A stretch of 64,000 nt of DNA from Mesosutterella porci (GTDB lineage Bacteria; Pseudomonadota; Gammaproteobacteria; Burkholderiales; Burkholderiaceae_F): contig NZ_JAKNCT010000009.1 in the NCBI RefSeq assembly GCF_022134585.1, forward strand, positions 62,001 to 126,000, in the 5' to 3' direction. How positions within the stretch are numbered: the first letter of the stretch is position 1; each line of letters starts with the position of its first letter. The position numbers and the translations under genes are program-made. Of the stretch, positions 34,940 to 42,831 are shown in pieces. The notes under the pieces are model-generated. The model was not told where the DNA came from and searched no databases. It was given only the letters and a program-made list of their open reading frames with translations.

Positions 34940-35743
34940 ATGAGGACGAGCCAGGACGGAGGGGAAGAGTGCGCACGGGCCGAGTGCGCTGCGGGGGCCA
35001 GCTCTTTGCAGGGCGGGGCCCCGGAGGCCCGCGCGCTGCGGCTGGGCGCTATCACGCCCTTTACAACGATTGACTTCCCGGGCCGGCTCTCCGCGGTCGC
35101 CTTCCTGCAGGGCTGCCCCTGGGACTGCGTGTACTGCCAGAACCCGTGGCTGAGGCCTTTCAGGTTTGATCCGCGCTACGAGCACTCGAGCTGGGAGGAG
35201 CTGCAGTCGCTTTTGAGCCGCCGCCGCGGGCTGCTCGACGCGGTGGTTTTCTCCGGCGGCGAGCCGCTGGCCGATCCGGCGCTTCCCTCCGCGATCCGCG
35301 AAGTGAGGAAGATGGGGTTTCTCGCCGCCGTGCACACCTGCGGGGCCTACCCGCGTGTGCTCGAGCGGATACTGCCCGAGCTCGCCTGGGTGGGGCTTGA
35401 CGTGAAGGCCCCGCTCGACGACGCGGCCGGCTTCCGGAGGATCATCCGCGCGGAGGGCGGGGCGCCGAGGACGAAGCGCTGCCTCGAGCTGCTGCTAGGC
35501 AGCGGAGTGGCGTTTGAATGCCGCACGACCTGCCACCCGGACTTTCTTTCCGAAGCGGCGCTGCTGGAGATCGGGCAGTCGCTTGCAGAGGCGGGGGTGC
35601 GCAGCTTTGCGCTGCAGCCCTTCAGGCAGCCCCCGGGGCTCGAATCCGAGGCGCTGTTCTCGAACTGCCCGCCTGACTACCCGTCGCTCGGCCTGCAGGA
35701 GAAGCTGCGTCCGCTTTTCGACCATTTCGAAGTCCGCCGCTGA
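34940..35743 (+). CDS. nrdG: Anaerobic ribonucleotide reductase activating protein NrdG (radical SAM)
   Basis: 267 aa, located 19 nt after nrdD. The radical SAM cluster motif is CPWDCVYC in FLQGCPWDCVYCQNPWL, preceded by the family block LGAITPFTTIDFPGRLSAVAF. The GGE motif is VVFSGGEPLADPAL. The first 33 residues (MRTSQDGGEECARAEC...) are not conserved in NrdG, so the true start may be later or the extension is a local addition. It would normally generate the glycyl radical on NrdD; the target glycine is not visible in the partner. Confidence 0.92.
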   Translation: MRTSQDGGEECARAECAAGASSLQGGAPEARALRLGAITPFTTIDFPGRLSAVAFLQGCPWDCVYCQNPWLRPFRFDPRYEHSSWEELQSLLSRRRGLLDAVVFSGGEPLADPALPSAIREVRKMGFLAAVHTCGAYPRVLERILPELAWVGLDVKAPLDDAAGFRRIIRAEGGAPRTKRCLELLLGSGVAFECRTTCHPDFLSEAALLEIGQSLAEAGVRSFALQPFRQPPGLESEALFSNCPPDYPSLGLQEKLRPLFDHFEVRR

Positions 35744-35765
35744 ACGGAGCTACGCCTGCGCTTCC

Positions 35766-36356
35766 TTACTGCTGCGTGAAAAAGAGCGCCCGAATCTCCC
35801 GGGCGGCCTCGGGATTGCCGTGTTCGGCCGACAGCACGTACCAGGCTGAGGCGGTTTCGAGGTTCCGGGGCACTCCCCAGCCCCGCCGGTAGGCGTCGCC
35901 GAGCAGCTTTTCAGCATTCGCGGAGCCCGCCTCCGAGGCCCGCTTCAGCCACCAGATCGCGTAGCGCTGGTTTTTGTGCGCGCCGAACTCCCCGGTGAGC
36001 AGTATGCGGCCCACGTCGAAGGCGGCCCTAGGGTTTCCGTTGTTGAAGGAGCGGATCAGCCACCAGATGCCCTTGACGGGTTCGCGCCGGGTGCCGACTC
36101 CCTCGAAGTAAAAGAAGGAGAGCTGCTCCTGGCAGAGCGCGTCGCCCATGATCGCGCAGGCCCGGCTGTTGTGAAACTCCGCGCGCAGCCCGGCCTCGGT
36201 GCCGCCGCTCTGCGGCTCGGGGACCGGGGTGACGAGCGCATGAAAGCGAAGCGCCGCGGCGGCCGCCGCGGCCAGCAAAAAGACTCCTGCAGTGCGCCTG
36301 AAGCGCCGCGTGAGGCTGCGGCTCACGACCTGTGGGGAGTCTGACTCGGGGGTCAT
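35766..36356 (-). CDS. Membrane-anchored Sel1-repeat protein
   Basis: 196 aa. One N-terminal membrane span (TAGVFLLAAAAAAALRFHALV), then three Sel1-like repeats (GDALCQEQLSFFYFEGVGTRREPVKGIWWLIRS; GNPRAAFDVGRILLTGEFGAHKNQRYAIWWLKRAS; GSANAEKLLGDAYRRGWGVPRNLETASAWYVLSA). Likely a periplasmic scaffold. The start overlaps the antiporter stop by 4 nt (ATGA). Confidence 0.82.
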   Translation of the reverse strand: MTPESDSPQVVSRSLTRRFRRTAGVFLLAAAAAAALRFHALVTPVPEPQSGGTEAGLRAEFHNSRACAIMGDALCQEQLSFFYFEGVGTRREPVKGIWWLIRSFNNGNPRAAFDVGRILLTGEFGAHKNQRYAIWWLKRASEAGSANAEKLLGDAYRRGWGVPRNLETASAWYVLSAEHGNPEAAREIRALFFTQQ

Positions 36357-37912
36357 GCCCTGCCGCTGCCTGCCCGGGCCGGATGGTGGTAGAAGTGCAG
36401 CGCCGCGGAGGCCGCGGCAAGCAGCACGGCGGCCGTTCCGAAGGAGGCCGCCCAGTTGCCGTGCGTGAGTCCCGCCACAAGGTAGCCCGTGAAGGCGCAG
36501 GCCGCGATGGTGCAGGAGTAGGGCAGCTGCGTCGAGACATGGTCAATGTGGTTGCAGCCCGAGCCCGCCGAGGACAGGATGGTGGTGTCGGAAATGGGCG
36601 AGCAGTGGTCTCCGAAGACGGACCCGGCGAGCGTGGCCGAAAGGATGACGATCATCATGTCGGGGGCGACGCTCTGGGCGATCGGAATCATGATCGGAAT
36701 CAGGATCCCGAAGGTGCCCCAGGCCGTGCCGGTCGAAAACGAGAGGAACGCGGCCACGAGGAAGATGGCTGCGGGCAGCAGGATCGCGGTCATCGAGCCC
36801 GACTGGACCAGCCCCTGGATGAACTGCGGCGTCTGCAGCATGTCGCGGCATACCCCCGAGAGCGCCCAGGCGAGCACGAGAATCATGTTGGCGGGCAGCA
36901 TCACCTTCACGCCCTCGACGAATCCGTTCATGTACTCGCGGAAGGAGAGCACGCCGCGCGGCACGAACATAAGCAGCGCCACGATGTGCGCTCCGAAGCA
37001 GGCCCACACGAGGGCCTTGGAGGCGGAGGTGTTGCCGAGGGCATCCACGATCGTGTGGAACTTCGGATCGTCGCCCCAGTAGCCGCCCACATAAAGCAGG
37101 GAGAAGACCGCAAAGCCGACGAGCGCGAGGATCGGCACCACCATGTCCCACACGCGCCCCTTCGAGCCTGCGCGCTCAAGCGCGTCGGAGTTCACCACGC
37201 CGCGGCCGGCCCCGAGCGAACCGCCCTCCATCGCCTCTTTTTCGAAGCGGCGCATCGGGCCGAAGTCATAGTTCGTCCAGCTGATGAAAATCGCGAGCGC
37301 GATGGCGAGAATCGCATAGAAATTCCAGGGGATGGCGGCGGTAAAGGCGGCGAGGTCGTTGCTGAAGGCCCCCGTCGACTTGAGCGAGGAGCCCACCGCG
37401 GCGGCCCAGGAGGACACCGGAGCGATGATGCAGACGGGCGCGGCCGTGGTGTCCACCAGGTAGGCGAGCTTGGTGCGCGAGATGTGGTGCGCGTCGGTCA
37501 CGGGGCGCATCACAGTGCCGGTGGTGAGGCAGGAGAAATAGTCGTCGATGAAGATGCAGATCCCGAGCCCCGTGGTGGAAAGCAGCGCCCCGCGCCGCGT
37601 TTTGATGCGCGACAGAGCCCAGGCCCCGTAGGCCTTGGTCGCGCCCGACAGCGAAATGCAGTAGACGAGGGCGCCCAGCATCGAGGTAAAGAGGATGATG
37701 GTGAAGTCAAGCTTCGCGACCATCACGCCGAAGGTCGAGGACACGGTTCCCATGACAGGGTTGGCGCCTGTGCCGAGCGCCCAGATGAGCGAGCCCGAAA
37801 GTATGCCGATCAACAGCGAGGAGAGCACCTCCTTGCTGATGAGTGCGAGTCCGATCGCGATGATCGGGGGCAGTATCGAGAGCCATCCCGCCGCGTAGGG
37901 AGTGATTTCCAT
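36353..37912 (-). CDS. NhaC-family Na+/H+ (or organic acid) antiporter
   Basis: 519 aa from the ATG at 37912 (AAGGA upstream). About 12 membrane spans; characteristic FSTGTAWGTFGILIPIMIPIA and SATLAGSVFGDHCSPISDTTILSSAGSGCNHIDHV. Members exchange Na+ for H+ or couple to malate/lactate; the substrate cannot be fixed from sequence. Followed by a coupled Sel1 gene. Confidence 0.88.
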   Translation of the reverse strand: MEITPYAAGWLSILPPIIAIGLALISKEVLSSLLIGILSGSLIWALGTGANPVMGTVSSTFGVMVAKLDFTIILFTSMLGALVYCISLSGATKAYGAWALSRIKTRRGALLSTTGLGICIFIDDYFSCLTTGTVMRPVTDAHHISRTKLAYLVDTTAAPVCIIAPVSSWAAAVGSSLKSTGAFSNDLAAFTAAIPWNFYAILAIALAIFISWTNYDFGPMRRFEKEAMEGGSLGAGRGVVNSDALERAGSKGRVWDMVVPILALVGFAVFSLLYVGGYWGDDPKFHTIVDALGNTSASKALVWACFGAHIVALLMFVPRGVLSFREYMNGFVEGVKVMLPANMILVLAWALSGVCRDMLQTPQFIQGLVQSGSMTAILLPAAIFLVAAFLSFSTGTAWGTFGILIPIMIPIAQSVAPDMMIVILSATLAGSVFGDHCSPISDTTILSSAGSGCNHIDHVSTQLPYSCTIAACAFTGYLVAGLTHGNWAASFGTAAVLLAAASAALHFYHHPARAGSGRA

Positions 37913-38263
37913 TTTTTCTTTAGATCCTTGGGGGTTTGTGTTCCGGCCCCGGGCGGCTTTCGCCGGGGACAGCGTATGCGCGATTTTAAGCAACGCATGC
38001 GCCATCCCTCAAGGCGGAGTCCGGCGGCCGGGCGTCTTTAGTCATTTAAATAAGCTACACGTAAACACTTATAAAAAATTAATCATAAATGTCTAGTTAT
38101 TTAGTATTTACACATAAAAAACATACATTTATCAATTTTCTCCAGAAAATCTAATTATTGATTTAAATCAAATTTATTTTATCGCCGAAGGTTATTGTTT
38201 TTTTATGACAACAGGGCGCGAGGGCGCCTTTCGAATCACAACGGATGCTCCTTTGGAGGATTT
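37913..38263. promoter_or_regulatory. AT-rich divergent intergenic region (antiporter / aldehyde dehydrogenase)
   Basis: No coding sequence. From about 38040 to 38200 the base composition drops sharply to AT-rich, typical of promoters in this genome. Contains a perfect FNR box (listed separately). The Shine-Dalgarno GGAGG of the dehydrogenase is at 38255-38259. Confidence 0.6.
38158..38171. promoter_or_regulatory. Consensus FNR binding site
   Basis: TTGAT-TTAA-ATCAA matches the FNR consensus at all ten positions. It lies about 93 bp upstream of the aldehyde dehydrogenase ATG. Confidence 0.8.
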
Positions 38264-39739
38264 ATGAACAACATCTGTGACAGTTTCTACGGTCTGTTCA
38301 TCAACAACGAATTCGTGAAGGCTTCGGACGGCGGAGCCTTTGCCTCGCACTGCCCCGCCAATGGGGAAAAGTTGGCCGACGTGGCGTCCGCCACCGTTCA
38401 GGACCTTGACCGCGCGGTCAAGGCCGCCGACGAGGCTTTCAAGACCTGGAGCCGCACCTCGCCCGCGTACCGTGCGGGACTGCTGCTGAAGATCGCTGAC
38501 GCGATTGACGCGAACGCGCAGCGCCTGGCTGAAATCGAGTCGCTCGATAACGGCAAGCCCTGGCGCGAGACGAAGAACATTGACATTCCGGCCGGCTCTG
38601 ACCACTTCCGCTATTTCGCGGGAGCGCTTCGCGCGGCCGAGGGCCGCGCCGCGCAGATCGACGAGAACACCCTCTCGCTCGTACTCCACGAGCCGATCGG
38701 CGTCGTGGGGCAGATCGTGCCCTGGAACTTCCCCTTCCTCATGGCCTGCTGGAAGCTCGCCCCGGCGCTTGCGGCCGGCGACACGATCGTGTTCAAACCC
38801 GCCTCGGCCACGCCGCTGAGCATTCTCGAGCTGGCCAAGTTGCTGAAGGAGATCCTTCCCGCCGGCGTCGTGAACGTCCTGCCGGGCTCCGGCCGCGTGC
38901 TGGGCGAGGCGATGCTGCACCACCCCGGCTTCGCGAAGCTCGCCTTCACGGGCTCCACTTCGGTGGGGCGCAACGTGGGGCTGGCCGCCGCGCAGCGCAT
39001 CATTCCCGCCACGCTCGAGCTGGGCGGCAAGTCCGCGAACATCGTCTTTGACGACTGCAATTTCGACAAGGCGATCGAAGGCGCGCAGATGGGCATCCTG
39101 TTCAACCAGGGCCAGGTCTGCTGCGCGGGCTCGAGGCTGCTCGTGCAGGACACGATTCTCGACCGGTTCGTTGCGGCCCTTAAGAAGGAGTTCGAGTCTG
39201 TGAAGGTCGGCATGCCCTGGGAGCCGGGCGTGCAGATGAGCGCGCAGGTTGACGAGAGGCAGGTGAAGACCATTCTCGACTATGTCGAGATCGGCCGGAA
39301 GGAGGGCGCCACGGTGCTCACGGGCGGCCGCCGCCTCACCGAAAACGGCCTGGACAAAGGCTGCTTTGTCGCCCCCACGATCCTCACCAACGTGAACAAC
39401 AGCATGCGCGTGGCCCAGGAGGAGATCTTCGGGCCGGTGGTGGTCGTGATCCCGTTCCACACCGAGGAGGAGGCCGTCGCGATCGCGAACGACTCCAAGT
39501 ACGGTCTGGGCGGCGCAGTCTGGACGCAGGACATCAACCGGGCGCTGCGCGTTGCAAAGGGCGTGCGCACCGGCCGCATGTGGGTGAATACCTACAATGA
39601 GCTGCCCGCCCACGCTCCGTTCGGCGGCTACAAGGAGTCGGGCATCGGCCGCGAGACCTATCTGTCGATCCTGAACGCCTACACGCAGACGAAGAACATC
39701 TTCATTTCGCTCTCTGAAAAGAGGATGGGCATGTACTGA
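38264..39739 (+). CDS. NAD(P)-dependent aldehyde dehydrogenase (AldB/ExaC-like)
   Basis: 491 aa from the ATG at 38264 with GGAGG 5 nt upstream. Catalytic Cys in FNQGQVCCAGSR, catalytic Glu in LELGGKSANIVFDD, NAD-binding FTGSTSVGRNV and PWNFPFLMACWKLAPALAAG. The C-terminal block GYKESGIGRETYLSILNAYTQTKNIFISLS resembles acetaldehyde dehydrogenases of the AcoD/ExaC group. The FNR box suggests anaerobic control. Exact substrate not determinable. Confidence 0.92.
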   Translation: MNNICDSFYGLFINNEFVKASDGGAFASHCPANGEKLADVASATVQDLDRAVKAADEAFKTWSRTSPAYRAGLLLKIADAIDANAQRLAEIESLDNGKPWRETKNIDIPAGSDHFRYFAGALRAAEGRAAQIDENTLSLVLHEPIGVVGQIVPWNFPFLMACWKLAPALAAGDTIVFKPASATPLSILELAKLLKEILPAGVVNVLPGSGRVLGEAMLHHPGFAKLAFTGSTSVGRNVGLAAAQRIIPATLELGGKSANIVFDDCNFDKAIEGAQMGILFNQGQVCCAGSRLLVQDTILDRFVAALKKEFESVKVGMPWEPGVQMSAQVDERQVKTILDYVEIGRKEGATVLTGGRRLTENGLDKGCFVAPTILTNVNNSMRVAQEEIFGPVVVVIPFHTEEEAVAIANDSKYGLGGAVWTQDINRALRVAKGVRTGRMWVNTYNELPAHAPFGGYKESGIGRETYLSILNAYTQTKNIFISLSEKRMGMY

Positions 39740-39814
39740 CGTCCGGGCGCCGGCCTCCGGCCTTCGGGCCGGGGGCTTCCTGCGGTCCCCCGCGGGAGGA
39801 GGCGGCGAGATGCG

Positions 39815-39871
39815 AAAAGCCGGGAGCGGGGCTTCAAGAGAACTGGAGCCGTCACCGCAGGCCCGGCTTTT
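39815..39871 (+). terminator. Terminator of the aldehyde dehydrogenase gene
   Basis: AAAAGCCGGG (39815-39824) pairs with CCCGGCTTTT (39862-39871) and is followed by more T. The intervening 37 nt form a large loop or substructure. Confidence 0.6.
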
Positions 39872-39965
39872 TTTAGTTTGAAACAAAATGTTAGGGAAAC
39901 CCCGTCCGCAGCTTTAAGGGGGTACAATTAACCTCGTCTTAGAAGGCATCCCACCCCGTCCCGGT

Positions 39966-40050
39966 TTCAGGTGAATCGGACGGAATCCACCGCCGTCCCG
40001 CTGTGTCATCCGGGCGGCGTTCCGTAAAAGTTCCCCTTCCTGTACCTGAA
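39966..40050 (+). ncRNA. Candidate structured 5' leader with alternative pairings
   Basis: TTCAGGT (39966-39972) can pair with ACCTGAA (40044-40050), closing an 85-nt element. Inside, GGACGG/CCGTCC competes with CGCCG-t-CCCG / CGGGCGGCG for the same bases. Mutually exclusive stems are a hallmark of riboswitch-like leaders. No known class was recognised; it precedes a 67-codon ORF by about 195 nt. Confidence 0.35.
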
Positions 40051-40244
40051 GCCTCCGGCATGGGCGCCGGCGTCTCTTTTGCTCGCGCCGGTCTCTCAGG
40101 CCCGTTCCTCTGTCACGCTTTTGACAGATTCCTGTCATGGAAGCGCCATCCGCGGCGGGCACAATGGGCATGGTTCAAAGACAGCAGCAGTTCAATCTCT
40201 CCGCCAGAAAAGCAGGCGGTGCAAAAACAAGAAGGTAATAAAAA

Positions 40245-40448
40245 ATGATGGAAAAGAAAATTGATGAAAAGAAGGGGCTTGCCCATGACTCGCTCGCCGC
40301 GCTCGCGGTGAGGCGCTACGGGCTTTCCTCCCGAGCCCGGCAGACCTGCAGGGCGTTCTCCGACAGCGGCCGCGACAACTACCGCGACATCGCCTGGCGC
40401 GAGGCGGTCAGAGGGCTCGACGACTTTATGAAAGAACGCGCGCTCTGA
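40245..40448 (+). CDS. Small Arg/Lys-rich protein of unknown function (67 aa)
   Basis: ATG (two in tandem) with GAAGGT about 9 nt upstream and a strong terminator after the stop. The product is charged (basic residues 22-45) with no membrane span or metal motif: MEKKIDEKKGLAHDSL, RYGLSSRARQTCRAFSDSG, DIAWREAVRGLDDFMKERAL. Codon use is like the genome. Family unknown. Confidence 0.5.
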   Translation: MMEKKIDEKKGLAHDSLAALAVRRYGLSSRARQTCRAFSDSGRDNYRDIAWREAVRGLDDFMKERAL

Positions 40449-40491
40449 TCCTCAGAGCTCTGACCCGGGGCCTTCGCGGTCCCGGCGGCAT

Positions 40492-40531
40492 AAGGCGGCT
40501 TCGCCCCGAAAAAGGGCCGGGCCGCCTTTTT
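40492..40531 (+). terminator. Terminator immediately preceding the group II intron
   Basis: AAGGCGGC (40492-40499) pairs with GCCGCCTT (40521-40528), with CCCC..GGG pairing in the loop and a T-run to 40531. The intron begins five bases later. Confidence 0.8.
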
Positions 40532-40535
40532 GCTG

Positions 40536-41205
40536 GTGCGCCCAGCAGCGCACGTGTGACCAGTGGTGAAAGTCCACCGTCCGCCCGATCGAGGGAAGGA
40601 CTAGCGACTCGGCAGAGTCAGGGAGGTAACAAACTGATGAAGAAAGCCGACAGCAAAACGTCAGCCTGACGAACAGGAACTGGATATGAGGCGGCGACTC
40701 CGGGAGAGCAGGCCACATTCTGTTAACCCCATATCGATACGGAAGGAGCCGTCGTAGATCCAGCAGGCAGGACGCAAAGCGCACGTGTGAGACCTGGGGA
40801 GATCCTTGACGATGCCGCAGGGCTGCCGCGGTCGAGAGGCCAAGGCATATAGACAAGGAAGTCAGCAGAGGCCGTAGTAGGCGGAAGCGCCGAAGGGCCG
40901 AATTTGAACTTGTAAGTAGAGCGTACAGCTCTCCCGAACCCGGCGACAGCAGCTGTAAAAGTCGAACGATAGGAAGTAGATCGCCTCCGGCGGCAATGGA
41001 CGGAATTCGAAAGCCCTCCACATGCGGCAAGCGTTCGACAACAGCTTCTTCAAGCGGATGGGGCTTTTCAGCGCCCTCGAGATGCAGTAAGCCCGCCTCT
41101 TACGTTTGAAAACCGAAAACCGCCGGATGCCGAACGGCATGTCCGCAGCCCTCACTGGGACAGCGGTGTAGGAGGGAGTGACCGTGAGGTCACTCTCTAC
41201 CCGAT
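40536..41205 (+). mobile_element. Degenerate group IIC intron, about 670 nt, reverse-transcriptase gene mostly deleted
   Basis: 5' end GTGCGCCCAGC followed by GTGGTGAAAGTCCAC, the usual intron start. The domain III-like block GAAGTCAGCAGAGGCCGTAG and domain V ACCGCCGGATGCCGAACGG..CATGTCCG closely follow the group IIC pattern, with a CGC triad at 41121-41123. Domain VI is the long hairpin GGGAGTGACC-gtga-GGTCACTC, and the 3' end is CTACCCGAT. Insertion right after a terminator is the known habit of class C introns. The protein gene is reduced to its last codons. Domain V is interrupted by about 17 extra bases after 41145. Confidence 0.85.
40980..41090 (+). pseudogene. Remnant of the intron-encoded reverse transcriptase/maturase (C-terminal tail)
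   Basis: In-frame stretch ending at TAA 41088-41090 and reading ...NSKALHMRQAFDNSFFKRMGL..., which resembles the conserved C-terminal end of group II intron proteins. An in-frame stop just upstream (40977-40979) and the absence of any RT motif show that the rest is gone. Confidence 0.55.
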
Positions 41206-41309
41206 TCCGGCCTTTCGCGCGACTTCCCTCCGTGTATCATCAGGCCGGAAGGGAAGGAAAAGCGCCCTTCCCAGGATGAATTCATTTATTTCAGCACAGG
41301 GGGGTAAGG

Positions 41310-41858
41310 ATGTCCAAAGCGAGCGTTTTCTTTGCCGACGGGTTTGAGGAGATTGAGGCCCTCACGGCGGTGGACCTGCTGCGCCGGGGTGGCGTGCAGG
41401 TGGACATGGTCTCGGTGGGAGAAGGGCTTGAGCGCACGGGAGCGCACGGCGTGAAGGTGCTCTGCGAGCACACGCTCGCCCAGGCGCGCTGGGACTCGGC
41501 CGACATGCTCGTCCTTCCGGGGGGCTGGCCCGGCGCGGAGAATCTCTGCCGCTCGGAGCCCCTTCGCGCGAAGCTGCTGGAGTTTGCGGCCGATCCCCGG
41601 CGCTGGATCGGGGCGATCTGCGCCGCACCCTACGTGCTCGGCTCCCTGGGGCTGCTGCGGGGGCGCCGCGCGACCTGCTACCCGGGCTTCGAGGAAAAGC
41701 TTGAGGGCGCAGTGGCCACCGGCGCCCGGGTGGAGCGGGACGGCCGCATCATCACGGGCCGGGGTCCGGGAGCTGCCACGGAGTTCGCGCTCGCGCTGCT
41801 TGAGGCGCTCGAAGGCGGGCAGAAAGCCGGGGAAGTGCGCGACGGTCTCACGCTTTAG
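41310..41858 (+). CDS. DJ-1/PfpI (YajL-type) family protein
   Basis: 182 aa; ATG with GGGGGGTAAGG upstream. Glutamine-amidotransferase-like fold: FFADGFEEIEALTAVDLLRRGG with conserved Glu, nucleophile elbow AICAAPYVLGSLGLL, and the LPGGWPGAENL loop. Members act on oxidised or glycated proteins or as chaperones. Convergent with the Crp/Fnr regulator gene, with only 36 nt between the stops. Confidence 0.92.
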   Translation: MSKASVFFADGFEEIEALTAVDLLRRGGVQVDMVSVGEGLERTGAHGVKVLCEHTLAQARWDSADMLVLPGGWPGAENLCRSEPLRAKLLEFAADPRRWIGAICAAPYVLGSLGLLRGRRATCYPGFEEKLEGAVATGARVERDGRIITGRGPGAATEFALALLEALEGGQKAGEVRDGLTL

Positions 41859-41894
41859 TCCGGAAAGAGCCCTGCGCCGTTTCGCCCGGGGCCT

Positions 41895-42650
41895 TCAGTC
41901 CGCCATAGGCCTCAGCTCCGAAGGCCGGTAGTTCTCGAGCTTTGAGCAGACGGCCCGCCCCGGGCCGTCAAGCCAGTCGTAGACCGGATCGAACAGCGGC
42001 CCGCGCGCGATGATGGTTCTGCCGCTTTTCTCGATGAGCCCCTCGCGCTGCCAGCCCGCGAGGATCCGGCTCACGCTCACCCGGGTGAGGTTGACGATCG
42101 TGCCGAGCTGCGAGTTGTTCAGCAGCAGCGGCAGCACCGTTCCTTCCTGCCGGATCGGCAGCCCGTAGGCGGCGAGCAGTACCTTGAAGAGCACGCGCAG
42201 CCGCATTTCGGGCTCAAGCGAGAAATTGGCCGCCATGCCCTCGATGTGCGACTCCTCCTTGGCCGTGATGTCATGCATCAGGGCTCGTCCAAACTCCGGG
42301 CTGCGGGCGGCCTCCTCTTCGAGCGTCCCGGGCGGCATCGCCAGCACCACGCTGTCCTGCCAGGCTCTGGTGCGCACGTTCACCCGCTCGTCGACGGCGG
42401 CGGAAATGTCGCACATGCTCCGCCCGGGCACGATCAGCGAGAGCGTGGAGGCGTTGCCGCGCACGAGGTTCGGGATCTCGTAGGCGCACAGTCCCCGCAG
42501 CAGCAGGAAGCACTTCGGGTGCTCCCCGCCGCTTTTGAGCACGTCGCGCTTTTTCACGTTCAGGAGCACGCCGCGGCGCCGGTAGAGCTGCGCGATGGGT
42601 TCTGGAACCGCGGGCGCGACCCAGGGAAGGCTCTGGAAAATCAAACGCAT
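41895..42650 (-). CDS. Crp/Fnr-family transcriptional regulator without the FNR Fe-S cysteines
   Basis: 251 aa. Cyclic-nucleotide-like beta-roll (about residues 25-140) and a C-terminal winged helix with LGTIVNLTRVSVSRILAGWQREGLIE. The N-terminus lacks the FNR cysteine cluster; cysteines occur at CFLLL, GLCAYE and SMCDIS. It is divergent from the periplasmic FAD reductase gene, so it probably regulates that gene from the shared region. The effector is unknown. Confidence 0.88.
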   Translation of the reverse strand: MRLIFQSLPWVAPAVPEPIAQLYRRRGVLLNVKKRDVLKSGGEHPKCFLLLRGLCAYEIPNLVRGNASTLSLIVPGRSMCDISAAVDERVNVRTRAWQDSVVLAMPPGTLEEEAARSPEFGRALMHDITAKEESHIEGMAANFSLEPEMRLRVLFKVLLAAYGLPIRQEGTVLPLLLNNSQLGTIVNLTRVSVSRILAGWQREGLIEKSGRTIIARGPLFDPVYDWLDGPGRAVCSKLENYRPSELRPMAD

Positions 42651-42691
42651 GTCTGCCTCAGGGGAGGCTCCGGGGCGAGTCCGTGCAAAAC

Positions 42692-42765
42692 TGTAACCCG
42701 AGTCCCGGGACCTGTAAATTTTTGTATAAGAAGTTACATTATTATCCGGATTCTCTCCAGATAAT
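42692..42765. promoter_or_regulatory. Repeated TGTAA elements and a dyad between the regulator and the FAD reductase genes
   Basis: TGTAA at 42692-42696 and again 21 bp later (42713-42717), with the inverted copy TTACA at 42734-42738; that is, half-sites on one face of the helix. A second dyad ATTATC/GATAAT lies at 42741-42765. Probable operators of the divergently encoded Crp/Fnr regulator. Confidence 0.5.
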
Positions 42766-42831
42766 TAAACAAGCCGCCGGGAGTAAGTCCGGCGGGGGAA
42801 CCCGAATTATTTCCGAAGGGGAGAGAACCAA

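Larger units (their letters stand above)
39740..40244. other. Intergenic region with terminator and candidate leader RNA (505 nt)
   Basis: 39815-39871 is the terminator of the dehydrogenase. 39923-39928 (TACAAT) could be a -10 element. 39966-40050 is a candidate structured RNA. 40109-40126 forms a CTGTCA/TGACAG hairpin. No convincing ORF; the small frames here lack ribosome sites and family similarity. Confidence 0.5.

Noticed and set aside
34918-35070. Read-through of the nrdD stop (TGA) as selenocysteine to recover a radical domain
   Set aside because: The in-frame continuation (KTRTPADEDEPGRR...) contains no RVxGY motif and overlaps nrdG.
39966-40050. Cobalamin riboswitch
   Set aside because: GGTGAATCGG and CCGTCCCGCTGTG look vaguely similar, but the conserved B12 box is absent and no B12-related gene follows.
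40452-41030. Minus-strand ORF of 192 codons in the intron region
   Set aside because: The region is an RNA-structured intron on the plus strand; the frame has no ribosome site or recognised domain.
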